Origin: Patagioenas fasciata
Lineage: Eukaryota; Chordata; Aves; Columbiformes; Columbidae
DNA: 64,000 nucleotides
Direction: 5' to 3'
Assembly (NCBI RefSeq): GCF_037038585.1
Contig: NC_092560.1
Coordinates: forward strand, 61,694,049-61,758,048
In this document: piece after piece, positions 1 to 9,900 of the stretch
Position numbering within the stretch: the first letter of the stretch is position 1
Layout: every line of letters begins with the position of its first letter
Program-made: the position numbers and the translations under genes
Notes under the pieces: generated by a model
Told to the model about the DNA's origin: nothing
Seen by the model: only the letters and a program-made list of their open reading frames with translations
Databases searched by the model: none

Positions 1-837
1 TATGTGGTTTTTGATAGTGGGTGTTTTCTGAACATACTAAGCCAAAATTTTTTATGTTAATGGATAAAAGGAAAAGATAATTATGAAATGTCTTGTATGC
101 TTTGATTTTCATAAACATTAAATGGATTAAGTGTGGGTAGGAGATTTTATAAAATCTGAGGAATCCTGAAACTCCGTTTTCATTTCCTGTTTTTGCAAAA
201 TTGTTTCTAGTGCCTGTGTTCTTAAGAGACTTTTCTCAATGAGAGCCAAATACTACAGACTGACTTGTAAAAGTCTTTAAGGTTTTTGTTTGCTTGTTTT
301 TTATTTCTGCCAGGTTCTGTAATACTTGCTATATAACAAAATATACTGTTGGTGCAAGTACTTTTAAGGCAATGGGATTACCCTGGAGTCTGGAGTGAAC
401 TGGTGTTGACGCTTATCGGTGTAAACTGGCTCAGCAAAACTGATTTCGAAATGCAAGAAATGAGGCTACTTTAAAATTGCTGAAGTATTAAAAACAGTCA
501 AGCAGAAATTACAAAGAGGAAGGAACAATGTAGTCTGATTAGTAGCATTAAAAAAGAATCCAGTTATTTTGAACACTTTATATTCTGCTGTTTACATACA
601 ACAACAACACGAAAAGTACTGCCTGTTTGGGGGAACTCCACTACAAAATGAAAGGCATATGATCAAGCACTAAACAAAATAGCTCGAGTTTATTCTTGCA
701 GTTTTTTATTTTTGTTTTGTGTGTTTCTTTTTGTTTTTTTTTTAGCGGAATATCCTGCTGTGCTTTGTTATGGGAATTTCAGAGTCTGAACTTTGTTCAG
801 GCACTGATCTTGTTTTGTTTGTTTTCTCTCTGTTCAG
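1..837. other. Region upstream of SELENOP coding exon 1
   Basis: AT-rich sequence ending in a pyrimidine-rich tract and AG acceptor at 837. This implies an upstream noncoding exon and that at least the right part is intron 1. No promoter or first exon could be identified. Confidence 0.5.
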
Positions 838-850
838 ATAAAGCCCAGCC

Positions 851-1041
851 ATGTGGGCAGGGCTGGGGCTACTTCTGGTTCTCTGTCTCCTCCCAGGAGG
901 AGGGACAGAGACACAGAGCTGCAAGGAGGCCCCAGAATGGCGTATTGGGGAGGAAAACCCCATGCTGAACTCCAGGGGCTCCGTGACGGTGGTGGCTCTT
1001 CTCCAAGCTAGCTGATACTTGTGCCTGCTGCAGGCTTCCAG
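851..1041 (+). CDS. SELENOP: SELENOP coding exon 1
   Basis: Encodes the signal peptide and the first part of the thioredoxin-like fold. TGA at 1013-1015 is Sec55 of the UxxC motif. The exon reads from ATG at 851 in frame through the TGA and ends with two bases of an Arg codon before the GT donor at 1042. The spliced exon itself appears to start at 838, so about 13 bases of 5'UTR precede the ATG. Confidence 0.96.
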
Positions 1042-4000
1042 GTAATTTTGTTAAAACATGACAGGTCAACTTTTGATGCCAGGATAATACATGTGCCCAA
1101 CTACAGCTGCAGTCAATGATCGCTACTTTCCTCAAATGCCACCATCCCAGCTGGTATATGTGTGACCCAGGGGCCAACACTGAGCAGGAGCATTCTGGGC
1201 AGTGGGTCAGATTCTTTGTCTCTTGACTTAGTGCTGATTGGCAGATCATTTTCTCCAGATTGTATTTACAGCATGAAAGTATGATGGACTTAACATTGAC
1301 TCATGAAAAACCAACAGAAACAGTTCCTCAAGACTATACTTCAGTTAGCAACAGATGATTAATGTGGCAAAGATGCTGAAGACAAGAAACATCATAATTC
1401 TCGGACACCGCTAGTACACCTGAAAGAGAGAGATCTGTGATCACCCATTTGTTATGTATGGTCTGTAGGGGAAAAGGCAAATCGAAACATGCACTTTTAA
1501 TGTGCTTTCCCAGACCCTATTCAAATGTCCTAGATAGAAGAAGTATTACAAAAGCTAAAGTAAAGAATGGTCATCTCAAAATAGTTGAAGCATTCAAAGG
1601 AATCATCACTGTTCTCTTTTCATACAAGACCTGGGACGTTGGTGCTCTAGTTTCTAGAACATACTTCTGTGCAAATAATTAGGTATCATGACAGTAACAG
1701 CAACAAGAAAATAATTTTGAATTGACCCAAACAGGAATTGCATACATCTCTTGTCTTGGATTCATTTAGTGATTGTGAAATCCTCCTTCTGGTTTAAAAA
1801 TTCATAGTACTGGCTTCAGAGCTTGATTTTAATCATAGTAATAACGTCTTAGTTTTCCCCTCTAGGCTGCATGACTTCATATTATAATAGTCTTTGGAAG
1901 TTTTTTAATATCTAGATTTGAAAAAGCAGTGGTAAATCTCTGGGTCCATCAAAGTCAAAAATGGGCTTTGTGGTTAACTTTGAAGGCATTTGGGTTTGAT
2001 TCTGTACATTTTAGATATGTTTTAAAGAATCCTTCAAGCTCTAGACGATTTCCTGAAAATGGAAAAAAAATAGGAGTGTTTTCCAGAGCAGTTCAATAGG
2101 AACAATACAAATGAAAAGGAAAGATGATACAGCAAGAAAGCAGCTTTCTGTACTATAGACCAAAGAAAGACTTTTGTGAAGGGATGCCAAAGGGAAAGAC
2201 TAATAACTGTCAGCCAGGACATGCATACCTTCTGTAGCCATCCTTTTGATCCAGTTGCTGCAATATGCATTTTCTGGCTATTATAGAAAAGATGAGTGGG
2301 ACAGCTATTGGCCTTTTACTGCAGGTTTGCTTTCTTGATTATTCATCTTCCTCCTGTATTTATGGTGTCCGTTCTTTAACCAACTATGTGACTAAAACCT
2401 CAGCATTTAAATAAAGACATCAGATAAACTGTGTTAGACTATGAAGAGCGTGGAAGAACTGAAATAAGAACACTGAATTCATCCTGAAAACAGATCTTTA
2501 CTTAGTACTGCCTTCGACTTACAAGGACAGGGCTCATGACACATTAGCTATTGCAGAGTCTGCTTTGGTGGCAGTGTAGTTGATAGTCATGGCAAATGGC
2601 AAAGTTGTTTTGATAAAGTTAGATTGTTGCCATTAAAACCCAGAAAATAACATTCACTGCACTAAAACAAGATGGAGCATATTAACTTTTGTTGAATATG
2701 GCAAAATTTATGCTTACTAATGATTTACGGTTTTGCTTCTTTACATTCTCCACTAGACTGGAGGACCTGCGAGTGAAGTTAAAGGATGAAGGACTGGTCA
2801 ATATCTCGTATGTTGTTGTCAATCATCAGGGAACTCACTCACAGAGAAAATTTCACCTACTGAAAGAAAGTGTTTCAGAAAGTATTACTGTGTACCAGCA
2901 AGATGAACAGCAAGATGATGTCTGGACTACATTAAATGGAAACAAAGATGACTTTCTCATTTATGACAGGTCTGGAACACACATCTTTTGGCAGAACCAG
3001 TAATAACTCTTCAATTGAAATTACGATTTTTCAGTTTTGATGTGATGGAAATTATTCAACAAGTCCTGCACTCCCAACATGTCCATCCTAATTACTATTT
3101 TGTTACTGTAATGAACATTCTCAGTTCATAATGAAGCATAATTAAGTATAATAAAGAATTAGAAAGTTACTTAACTTTTTTTTTTTTTTAATATGATGAA
3201 ATTAATTAGCTAAATTAGGCTTGTGGGATGAAACTAGCACTAGAATGATCTTTAGAAAGGGATAGCATGTTACAGCAGCAAATACACCTGAGTGTGGGCC
3301 ATTGCTGTCATATGACAAACAGAACAGGGCTGTAAGTAGTTTGTGGAGAGGCCTCAAACCCATGGCCTTTGAAAGGTTGAACAGTTTTGAGCTGCTGCCA
3401 CATAGCATACACCTACACTGTGAGCTGGTTTGCACTGGTTTGGCCATGACCCATTATGGTTCCAGGAACATATGCCCTTACTGCGCCTTTATCGGCAATG
3501 AAGCCTTTGCCTGGTGCTGCTCCTAGACATGTGCTGCAGACGTGTAGGGAGCTGAGGCAGGAGGACTGCGTGTTGGCATTGCAGGTGGGATACATAGCCA
3601 GATGCCCTTGTGTACAAGTACTACATTTACTCCATCTGCTCCGACGGTACCGGTGGCGTAGATAAGTGCAGTCTAAATACTGCTAAACAAGAGGTTTCTG
3701 CCAGTAGCGTTACTACGTCAGCCAGAAATCACACTTCACACTACTGAGCGACGCAGTTGAGTGGGAAAACCTGTGTAAGGCAGATGTTTGTCTTTGTCTG
3801 TAAACTCATTGGACAGAAACACCTTCTGTGGGACTGTACAGTGTGGGCAGAATGATGTGAATAAAATACAGTATGACAAGAAGAGATACTTAATTTTAGG
3901 TGTGTGTTTATGTATAGGTAACCACAAAGTTCTTTCTCTCCTTAGGTGCGGCCGTTTAGTGTATCATCTGGGTCTGCCCTATTCCTTCCTGTCTTTCCAA

Positions 4001-5582
4001 TATGTAGAAGAAGCTATTAAGATTGCGTACTGTGAAAACAAGTGTGGAAACTGCTCTTACACGGTATTTTCTTGTTTCATTCTACATATACTAGGAAAGG
4101 AGACCAGATTTGGCTGATACTGAAATTATTTCAGTGTGATTAATCCCAAAGACATGATTTAGAATTTACACACTTCATGGTTCTTGGCAGAGAGCTTTTA
4201 AAGATTTTTCAAAGTAAATTAGATCTAATTTATAATAGACTGATTATCTGAATTCCTGCCCTTGAGAGAAATGCAAATAATTTTCAGAAATCTAAATGCA
4301 ATCTTGGAGGCTAATTCTGTTTCTGGGGTTAAGTAGAGCTAGTGAGCAATGAACCACCCTAGTTTTTAGGTACAGGTAGGTACATAAACAAATAGTAATT
4401 ACCGCTCCCCACTGCTCCAAGGAATCAAATCTCAGCTTGTTTGAGTTACTGTTCCTTTTAGTTTAAACACAGTGTCCAATGGGTACTTTAAAAAGTGGTA
4501 ATACAAGGTAAAAAATTATTGTGAGCATTACAGAAGAAGGGTAGCTTTGTTTTATATATAACTGAAGATCAGAACTACTTTAAGGATTATCAAGAAATGT
4601 GCCTGGATAGTCATGAAAGTTCAAGGAGAAGAATCATTTTAATCCCATCATGCAGTTTCAGCGCTAAATGCAGGTCTTAGGTCAGATGTGGAATCCTAGA
4701 AAAATAATACTTTTAATCAACAATTACTTGAATTATCATTCCTAAAAGTTTCTGTGAAGAGCCCTGTCTAGTTATTAGTGGTGGTGTAAAACAAGGTTCT
4801 TTTTGATACATTCATATCTTTCTTCAGGAAAGTAGCACAGATGATTTAAAATTGGGTTTAAGATAATATTTTATAACTAGTTCAATCAAAATAATGCCTT
4901 GAATTTAACGCAAGCTTCTCTTTTGCAGGAACCTGATATTGATGGTATATGTGAAAACATCACTAAAACAGCAGAAGAAGAGCTAGCAGAGATAGCACCT
5001 GAGCCAGCTGGTCAACATTCACAGCACCACAACCTGCACAGACACAGACACCACCACCACCACCACCACCATCGTGAGGGTGGTCGTCACTCCAAAAATG
5101 AAAGCCATCAGGCTTCTGAATCTCACAGGCATCGTCCTCACAGCGGTCGGCGTCATAGAATTTTTGGCCGCAACAGGTATGATCAGACAGGTAGTCATGA
5201 GCAGGTAGACACTGTTCCTCCAGGAGAAGGTGTAGAAATTACACAAGATAAAAAGCTATGAAAAAAGGGGAAAACCAGCTGTAAAAACCAGTTAACTTGA
5301 AACTGGCAGACAGCATCAGACTCAACTTCGAGTAGCTGATGCTGTCACTGTCGACACCTTTTGTTTGAAGAGGTAGGAAATTCTGTCACTTGACAGTGTC
5401 GCGGAGCACTTCCAAACTCTTGCAGGTGACATGGGCAGCTGTTGGCAGAGGACATCACTGAATCCTGACAGTGACGTCTGCTCACTGCTGCCTGACAGTC
5501 ACCAGCAGCAGGAGGAAGTGAAACTAGTGACACCTGACAGTGACAGGAAAACGCAAGAAACTGAACCTGAAAAACAAACTAA
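851..5582 (+). CDS. SELENOP: Selenoprotein P (four coding exons, 13 Sec codons)
   Basis: Secreted plasma selenium carrier. The coding exons are 851-1041, 2757-2969, 3946-4063 and 4929-5582. They join in phase to 391 residues ending in TAA (5580-5582). A hydrophobic signal peptide (about residues 1-20) precedes a thioredoxin-like domain with a UxxC redox motif (Sec55-Tyr-Leu-Cys58). Next come a cysteine-containing segment, a His-rich stretch with eight consecutive histidines, and a Sec-rich tail. In-frame TGA codons lie at 1013, 5259, 5298, 5337, 5391, 5427, 5466, 5472, 5493, 5535, 5541, 5562 and 5568, giving Sec at residues 55, 285, 298, 311, 329, 341, 354, 356, 363, 377, 379, 386 and 388. 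Family identity rests on near-identity to vertebrate SELENOP in exons 2-3 and around the CCHCRHL motif. Reading TGA as Sec is required, because otherwise the protein would stop at residue 54. The ATG follows a 5'UTR splice acceptor (cag at 835-837) in a good Kozak context. Any noncoding first exon is not identified. Confidence 0.97.
2757..2969 (+). CDS. SELENOP: SELENOP coding exon 2
   Basis: Acceptor cactag ends at 2756 and donor gtctgg starts at 2970. The exon continues the N-terminal domain (LEDLRVKLKDEGL, then VVVNHQG and VYQQDEQQDDVW, to FLIYDR). These motifs are diagnostic of selenoprotein P. It enters with one base completing an Arg codon and leaves with two bases of the next Arg codon. 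Confidence 0.97.
3946..4063 (+). CDS. SELENOP: SELENOP coding exon 3
   Basis: Acceptor ccttag ends at 3945 and donor gtattt starts at 4064. Encodes CGRLVYHLGLPYSFL and AYCENKCGNCSYT, highly conserved in SELENOP. The exon ends in phase 0. Confidence 0.96.
4929..5582 (+). CDS. SELENOP: SELENOP terminal coding exon: His-rich region and 12-Sec tail
   Basis: Acceptor ttttgcag ends at 4928. The exon opens with 110 sense codons, including an Asn-glycosylation motif (NIT) and the eight-His tract encoded by a CAC microsatellite-like run at about 5050-5073. It then reads through 12 TGA codons to TAA at 5580. The CCHCRHL motif directly after Sec311 anchors the frame to known SELENOP tails. The open stretch ending at the first TGA (5259) is not a separate gene. 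Its apparent ATG at 4899 is intronic. Confidence 0.95.
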
Positions 5583-5899
5583 GCACTTTAAAAAATGCGA
5601 GGGAGTCCTACCAGCTAAATTCACATGGTTGCGAGCGTGGAAAAATTAACGGCTTAAGTGTTTTTATTGCCTCCAATTAAAATGATACTAAGACAGGTGT
5701 GTAGAGTTAAAATGTTGCAAACAATTACATTTTTAGAGCAGTGCTCTCAGAATTACACAATACCTGTCAAATTCGATCACTAAAAAACTTAATAAGATAA
5801 AGGAATTTAGTTGACCCTTAGTTTGTTTTTCAGTTGCACTGGGAAGGTGTCTGCATTCTTGGTTAATTTGTCTGTCTTGTTTGTCTTCTAACATTCTGT

Positions 5900-5961
5900 T
5901 TGCATTTGTGAGGCCAGAAGCATAAACTATGACCTAGGGGCTCCTGTCTGATGTTCTGCAA
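5900..5961 (+). promoter_or_regulatory. SELENOP: SECIS element 1 candidate (form 2-like)
   Basis: The mRNA hairpin directs Sec insertion at the TGA codons through SBP2 and eEFSec (family knowledge). By eye: helix I TTGCA (5900-5904) pairs TGCAA (5957-5961). The quartet is GTGA (5908-5911) opposite TGAT (5949-5952). Helix II GGC-AGAAGC pairs with GCTCCTGTC, with one bulge and one A-C mismatch. The conserved adenines AAA (5924-5926) lie 12 nt after GTGA. A small CTA/TAG mini-stem closes the apex as in form 2 SECIS. The quartet starts with G rather than the usual A. Folded by hand only. Confidence 0.6.
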
Positions 5962-6574
5962 TCAAGAACAGAAGATAAACGAAACAGATATTTTATTTTA
6001 TTTTATTTTTTTTTTTTTTTTTAATTAAGAAGATGGAATATATTCAAAAGTTGTTGCTTTTCTTTTTAACCTGGGGATAGAAATTCTGTACAAAAAAAGC
6101 TTATTCCTAAACAATGTGCCAAAATAACGTTTTATCTCAAATGTAGCATACAACGAGTAATTGCATTATTTTAGAGTAACAGATTTATATGCTTGACTTT
6201 TGTGACTTAGAGACGGTATCAGGCTCCATTAATACATAGTACTACAGCTTGTAAAATCCCACTAAATCAGGAAGATGGTGCCTAAAGGGAGAAGAAGCAG
6301 TGTTAACTTCATGCAGAATCATTATCAGTCTCAAAAAGAGAAAAGGATGAAACATTTAATCTTGGTTTAATGTTTATCATTGTTCATTACCGTGCTGAAT
6401 TTGATCAATCTGTATTGGTTAGTAAGGTAATATACTACTTGAGCTTGTATAACTTCTCTGTCTGTAGCTTAGCATCCATAACCTTTGATTAACTGAGTTG
6501 AAGTAAAAATATAATTGTTTGAAGGATTCCTGGATGAAGAAGAGAATATACAAGAACGGAAAACTGCTTTGAAA

Positions 6575-6651
6575 GCATACACCATAATTAATGATGGTTT
6601 AATAGGGAAATTATTACTCCTGTGAAACCTGAATCTTTTTATTGTGAATGC
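6575..6651 (+). promoter_or_regulatory. SELENOP: SECIS element 2 candidate (form 1-like)
   Basis: Helix I pairs GCAT plus CACcATAA (6575-6588) with TTATtGTG plus ATGC (6639-6651). The quartet is ATGA (6591-6594) opposite TGA (6630-6632). Helix II is GGTTT/AAACC extended by AGGG/TCCT. The apical loop opens with the conserved AAA (6608-6610), 13 nt after ATGA. All SECIS landmarks are present in order and spacing. Its position about 1 kb after the stop codon and before AATAAA at 6723 suits the second SELENOP SECIS. Confidence 0.78.
6638..6643 (-). terminator. CCDC152: CCDC152 candidate polyadenylation signal AATAAA
   Basis: Minus-strand AATAAA about 190 bases after the CCDC152 stop codon. It lies inside the 3' strand of SELENOP SECIS 2 helix I on the opposite strand. 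Other minus-strand AATAAA copies further downstream (for example in the T-rich tract near 5990-6010) could be used instead, which would lengthen the antisense overlap. Confidence 0.5.
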
Positions 6652-6722
6652 TGATTAGCAAGAAAGTAGTCCTGGATATTCAAAGAATGCATGCCTTTGG
6701 AATATTTGACAAGAGTGTTTTC

Positions 6723-6728
6723 AATAAA
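6723..6728 (+). terminator. SELENOP: SELENOP polyadenylation signal AATAAA
   Basis: Canonical AATAAA about 70 bases after SECIS 2, followed by T-rich sequence with TGTCTTG. It is the first canonical plus-strand AATAAA seen after the second SECIS and lies before the CCDC152 stop codon on the other strand. Confidence 0.6.
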
Positions 6729-6832
6729 AAAATTCTGCATTTTTTCATGTCTTGTTTTTACTTTCAGGTGCACAAGTTTGAAATACTGCGTTTCTCATTT
6801 TATGTACTGCTGAAATATTTCATGTCATTTAC

Positions 6833-6955
6833 TCAAAATCGCCTCCGTTTGAGGTGCAGGTCTTGGCCTTTATTAAGACGTTGCTCTAAGTCTCTTATGG
6901 TGTTCCGAAGAACTTCAATTTCCTTGTTTTTCTCCTCCTGGAGATGCTGCAGCTT
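6833..6955 (-). CDS. CCDC152: CCDC152 terminal coding exon
   Basis: Encodes [27 protein letters not shown] and the HLKRRRF terminus with TGA at 6835-6833. Acceptor TTTTTACAG precedes 6955. The predicted SELENOP poly(A) site (about 6745) stops short of this coding part. Confidence 0.94.
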   Translation of the reverse strand, partial: KLQHLQEEKNKEIEVLRNTIRDLEQRLNKGQDLHLKRRRF

Positions 6956-9900
6956 CTGTAAAAATACATGCAAAGGCTTAGTTGTTAAATATCACATAGA
7001 CTTAAGTAACAATACAATATGATATTAGTAATGAGAAATATTCTAGTAAAAATATTTTTCTCAGTATTTTATATCACAAAATTACAAAAATGACTTCTCC
7101 AGAGTCCTATTTTTGTGACATTCCAAAGTCCCAAGGCTACAAAACCAGTAATGCACACATGTAATTTATATCAGTCAATTTATGTCAGTTCTGTCTTAAG
7201 TTCCCAGATTACCAATTTTTAATTTTTGTTGTTGAACTCCAGCTATATCAACATCAATGAAGAGAGATGTTAAATTAGTTGTCTAGAGGTGGGAGTGGTG
7301 TGTGGGAGAGTAAGATGGATCTATAAGGCATGAAACTGCTCCCCACCCTCCACACTTTGTTGCAGGACAAAGTAAAACCCCTTTCAAACAGGCTGTAATA
7401 GTATTTGGTCTCTGCAGACTACAGGCACATACCCTTCTATACACACTTTGTGGCAAAACAGAAGCATCTGAAAATGATTTTGTTGTTTTATTCTGAACTT
7501 GTGCTAATTTAGCATTGAACTGAAAGAATCAAGAAAACACAAAACATTAAGAACCAACAGGAAAAAATATGTTAAATAATACAAGTATACTTTTCACTTT
7601 TTTAAAAATTGGATTTTGTTCCTGAAAGTAGTAATAGCAAGTTTATCTGCTACTTAATCCTAGTACAAAGAAGCTACTTTATTTAAAACAATGCGATTAC
7701 AAGCTACATTTCTTAAAAAAAAATCCGTAAAAGTATTGCAAAAAGGAAATACTACAAACACAATAAACCAAATACATTTAGATGAACCAGATCACTACTA
7801 AAAAAAAAAAATGGAGGCTACACAGCCAAATATCTGCAGAAGGAGAAAGTGCAGAGGATGCTAAAAACTTCTGAAACCATCACCTTTCCCTCACATTCCA
7901 AAGATAACTGAGCCCAAACACTTTCACACCTTAATTATTTTTTTTCATATGTGAAATGTTTGAAGTACTTCCTTAATTATTTCTGTAATAAGGGTGACTT
8001 AAAACCTGAGCTATGAAATACATGTTGAATTGTGTGACTCAGATCTCTGCAGAATTACAAGTCTTTAAGCTCTTGGAAGTTTAAAAAAGAAATGTATCTT
8101 CCCAGCATTCAGAAATTCAAACGAATAACACTAAGATTTTTTAAAATAGCTCAAAAACTAGCAAAATTTTCAAAATAATTTAATTTAAACCAATAACACA
8201 GCAAACTTCAGCCTCCCTATACAGTAGGTAGAACTCGAATCCTTAGCAGAAGCAACTCAGTACCATTAAGGAAGGGAGCACACATCAGTGATATTTGCAA
8301 AGACAATTGTTTTTTAAGTTTCCTAGACTGCATCATATTACTTCGTTAAGTACTAATTAACATTTTTCACAACACAGTCTCTTCTAAGTTTACTCAATGC
8401 CCAACTCGGCTTTGTAATGCATACCTCTATCTGGAGTTTAATTATTTCATTCTGCTTCTCTTCATTTTGAATTTTCAGCTGTCTAGTTAGCTCTAATATT
8501 TCCAGTTCTTTTTTCTCTCTCTGTTCTCTATACTCCACTTCTTTTACTTCAACTAGTAACATAGCAACACCAAATACGATGATTACAGAAGATGCTTAGA
8601 TGGAAAAATAACATAATTTCCCAAATATTAAAACTTTCCTTAGCAGCAGGTCAATATTTCATGGGAAAAGAATTTCATTCAAGGAAAAAACAATACTTCA
8701 AAACTATGTGAAAACTACTGTCCTGGTTTTGTTAAAAACAAGTTTCTCTTTTAGTGAATTTGCCTGTCAGCTAAAGCCTTCATGTTAGCTGCATTTTCCT
8801 GGAGAACCCAACACATGTTTTGGTTAAACCTAGCAATGGAATGCAAACTTACTGATAAGCATGGATGGACATCTCGCGAGAGGGGCAACGAGAAAACTGA
8901 TGACCGAGAGACTGACCAATGGTGTATAACATTCCATTCACGTGAATACTTCATATAAAAGTGGGAGATCACGAGGATCTCGGCCCTTTTTTGTCCCTTT
9001 TCCCTTTTTTCCTCATGGCTGACATTAGGAGAGGACCTTGCTGGTCGTCCCTGCGAACTGAGGCCTAGTGAGAGACTGAATCCAGCTCCGGTTGGCTGCA
9101 GAGTCTAATCCAGGACTTTGGGTGCTGGCTCTGCAGTTGCTGAGACTTACAAGATTGGTTTTGTATATTTTGTATTATTTTCTCTATTCTTATTAGTAGC
9201 ATTAGTAAAACATCTTTAACTTTTCCAACTCTCTTCTCTCTGTCCTTCTTTCCCTCCCGATCGCCTGTCCTGAGTGGGAAGGGGGGAGAGGGAGGGGCAA
9301 AAGGGGGAAGTTGGGGGGAGAGGAGGTTAACAATACATCTGCCAGGCTTTGATTGTCACCCCGCAATCCTAACCCTCGACAACTACCCTGTTCCATCCTA
9401 GTAAGATGGAGTCTCTTTAAAGAAGCATCACATTTTACAAAGAGTCGGTCTGGTTTTTTTCAATTAAATGGATGACCAAAAAATCCTGCTCTTCAACGCT
9501 GTGCCACTATTGCAAATAATTAATATTGAAATAAGGTTTTTTTTCCATTGCAGTATTATTTGTGAAAACAATGTCCTACTCTGTGTATTGGTGGAACTTT
9601 TTAACAACAGTCTAGCTTAGGTCCAAGTTCCCAGTGGCTGTTGTACCTGTTTGGGAATTTCTGCTCATCCTGTGTTGCTGTACTATTGCGTCATTCCTAC
9701 TGTTTACTCTCTTGAGCAACGATAAAACTCCGTTAAACACTGTCCACTTCTAGCTTTCATGTTTCCACTAAGTGGAACTTGCACTTATCCTAGATGAAGT
9801 ATAGCTCCTACAGGTTACAACATCTTTTTACCCAATGCTAGAGCATTTAGTCTTCAGAGGACTTACATTTTCTTCTTATCTCACAATTCAACTGTGTTAT

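Larger units (their letters stand above)
1042..4928 (+). other. SELENOP: SELENOP introns
   Basis: Three introns (1042-2756, 2970-3945 and 4064-4928) with GT/AG ends. No conserved coding segment, RNA gene or clear transposable element was recognised. A T-tract lies at about 3177-3190. Confidence 0.8.
5583..6745 (+). other. SELENOP: SELENOP 3' untranslated region
   Basis: AT-rich sequence from the TAA to the probable poly(A) site. It holds two candidate SECIS elements (about 5900-5961 and 6575-6651), a T-tract at about 6000-6022, an ATTAAA at 5676-5681 that would exclude both SECIS elements if used, and AATAAA at 6723-6728. The end coordinate is an estimate (about 15-20 bases after AATAAA). 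Confidence 0.7.

Noticed and set aside
4899..5261. Stand-alone 120-aa His-rich ORF starting at ATG 4899
   Set aside because: The first 30 bases are intron before the acceptor at 4928, and the TGA at its end is a Sec codon. It is part of SELENOP.
5952..5971. Perfect hairpin TGTTCT/AGAACA as a separate SECIS
   Set aside because: Only 6 bp with a 7-nt loop. It lacks the AA apical motif and the proper helix length, and overlaps SECIS 1 helix I.
6345..6380. Hairpin AAACATT/AATGTTT near ATGA as a SECIS
   Set aside because: The strand opposite ATGA lacks the GA needed for the quartet, and the loop has no AA in the right place.
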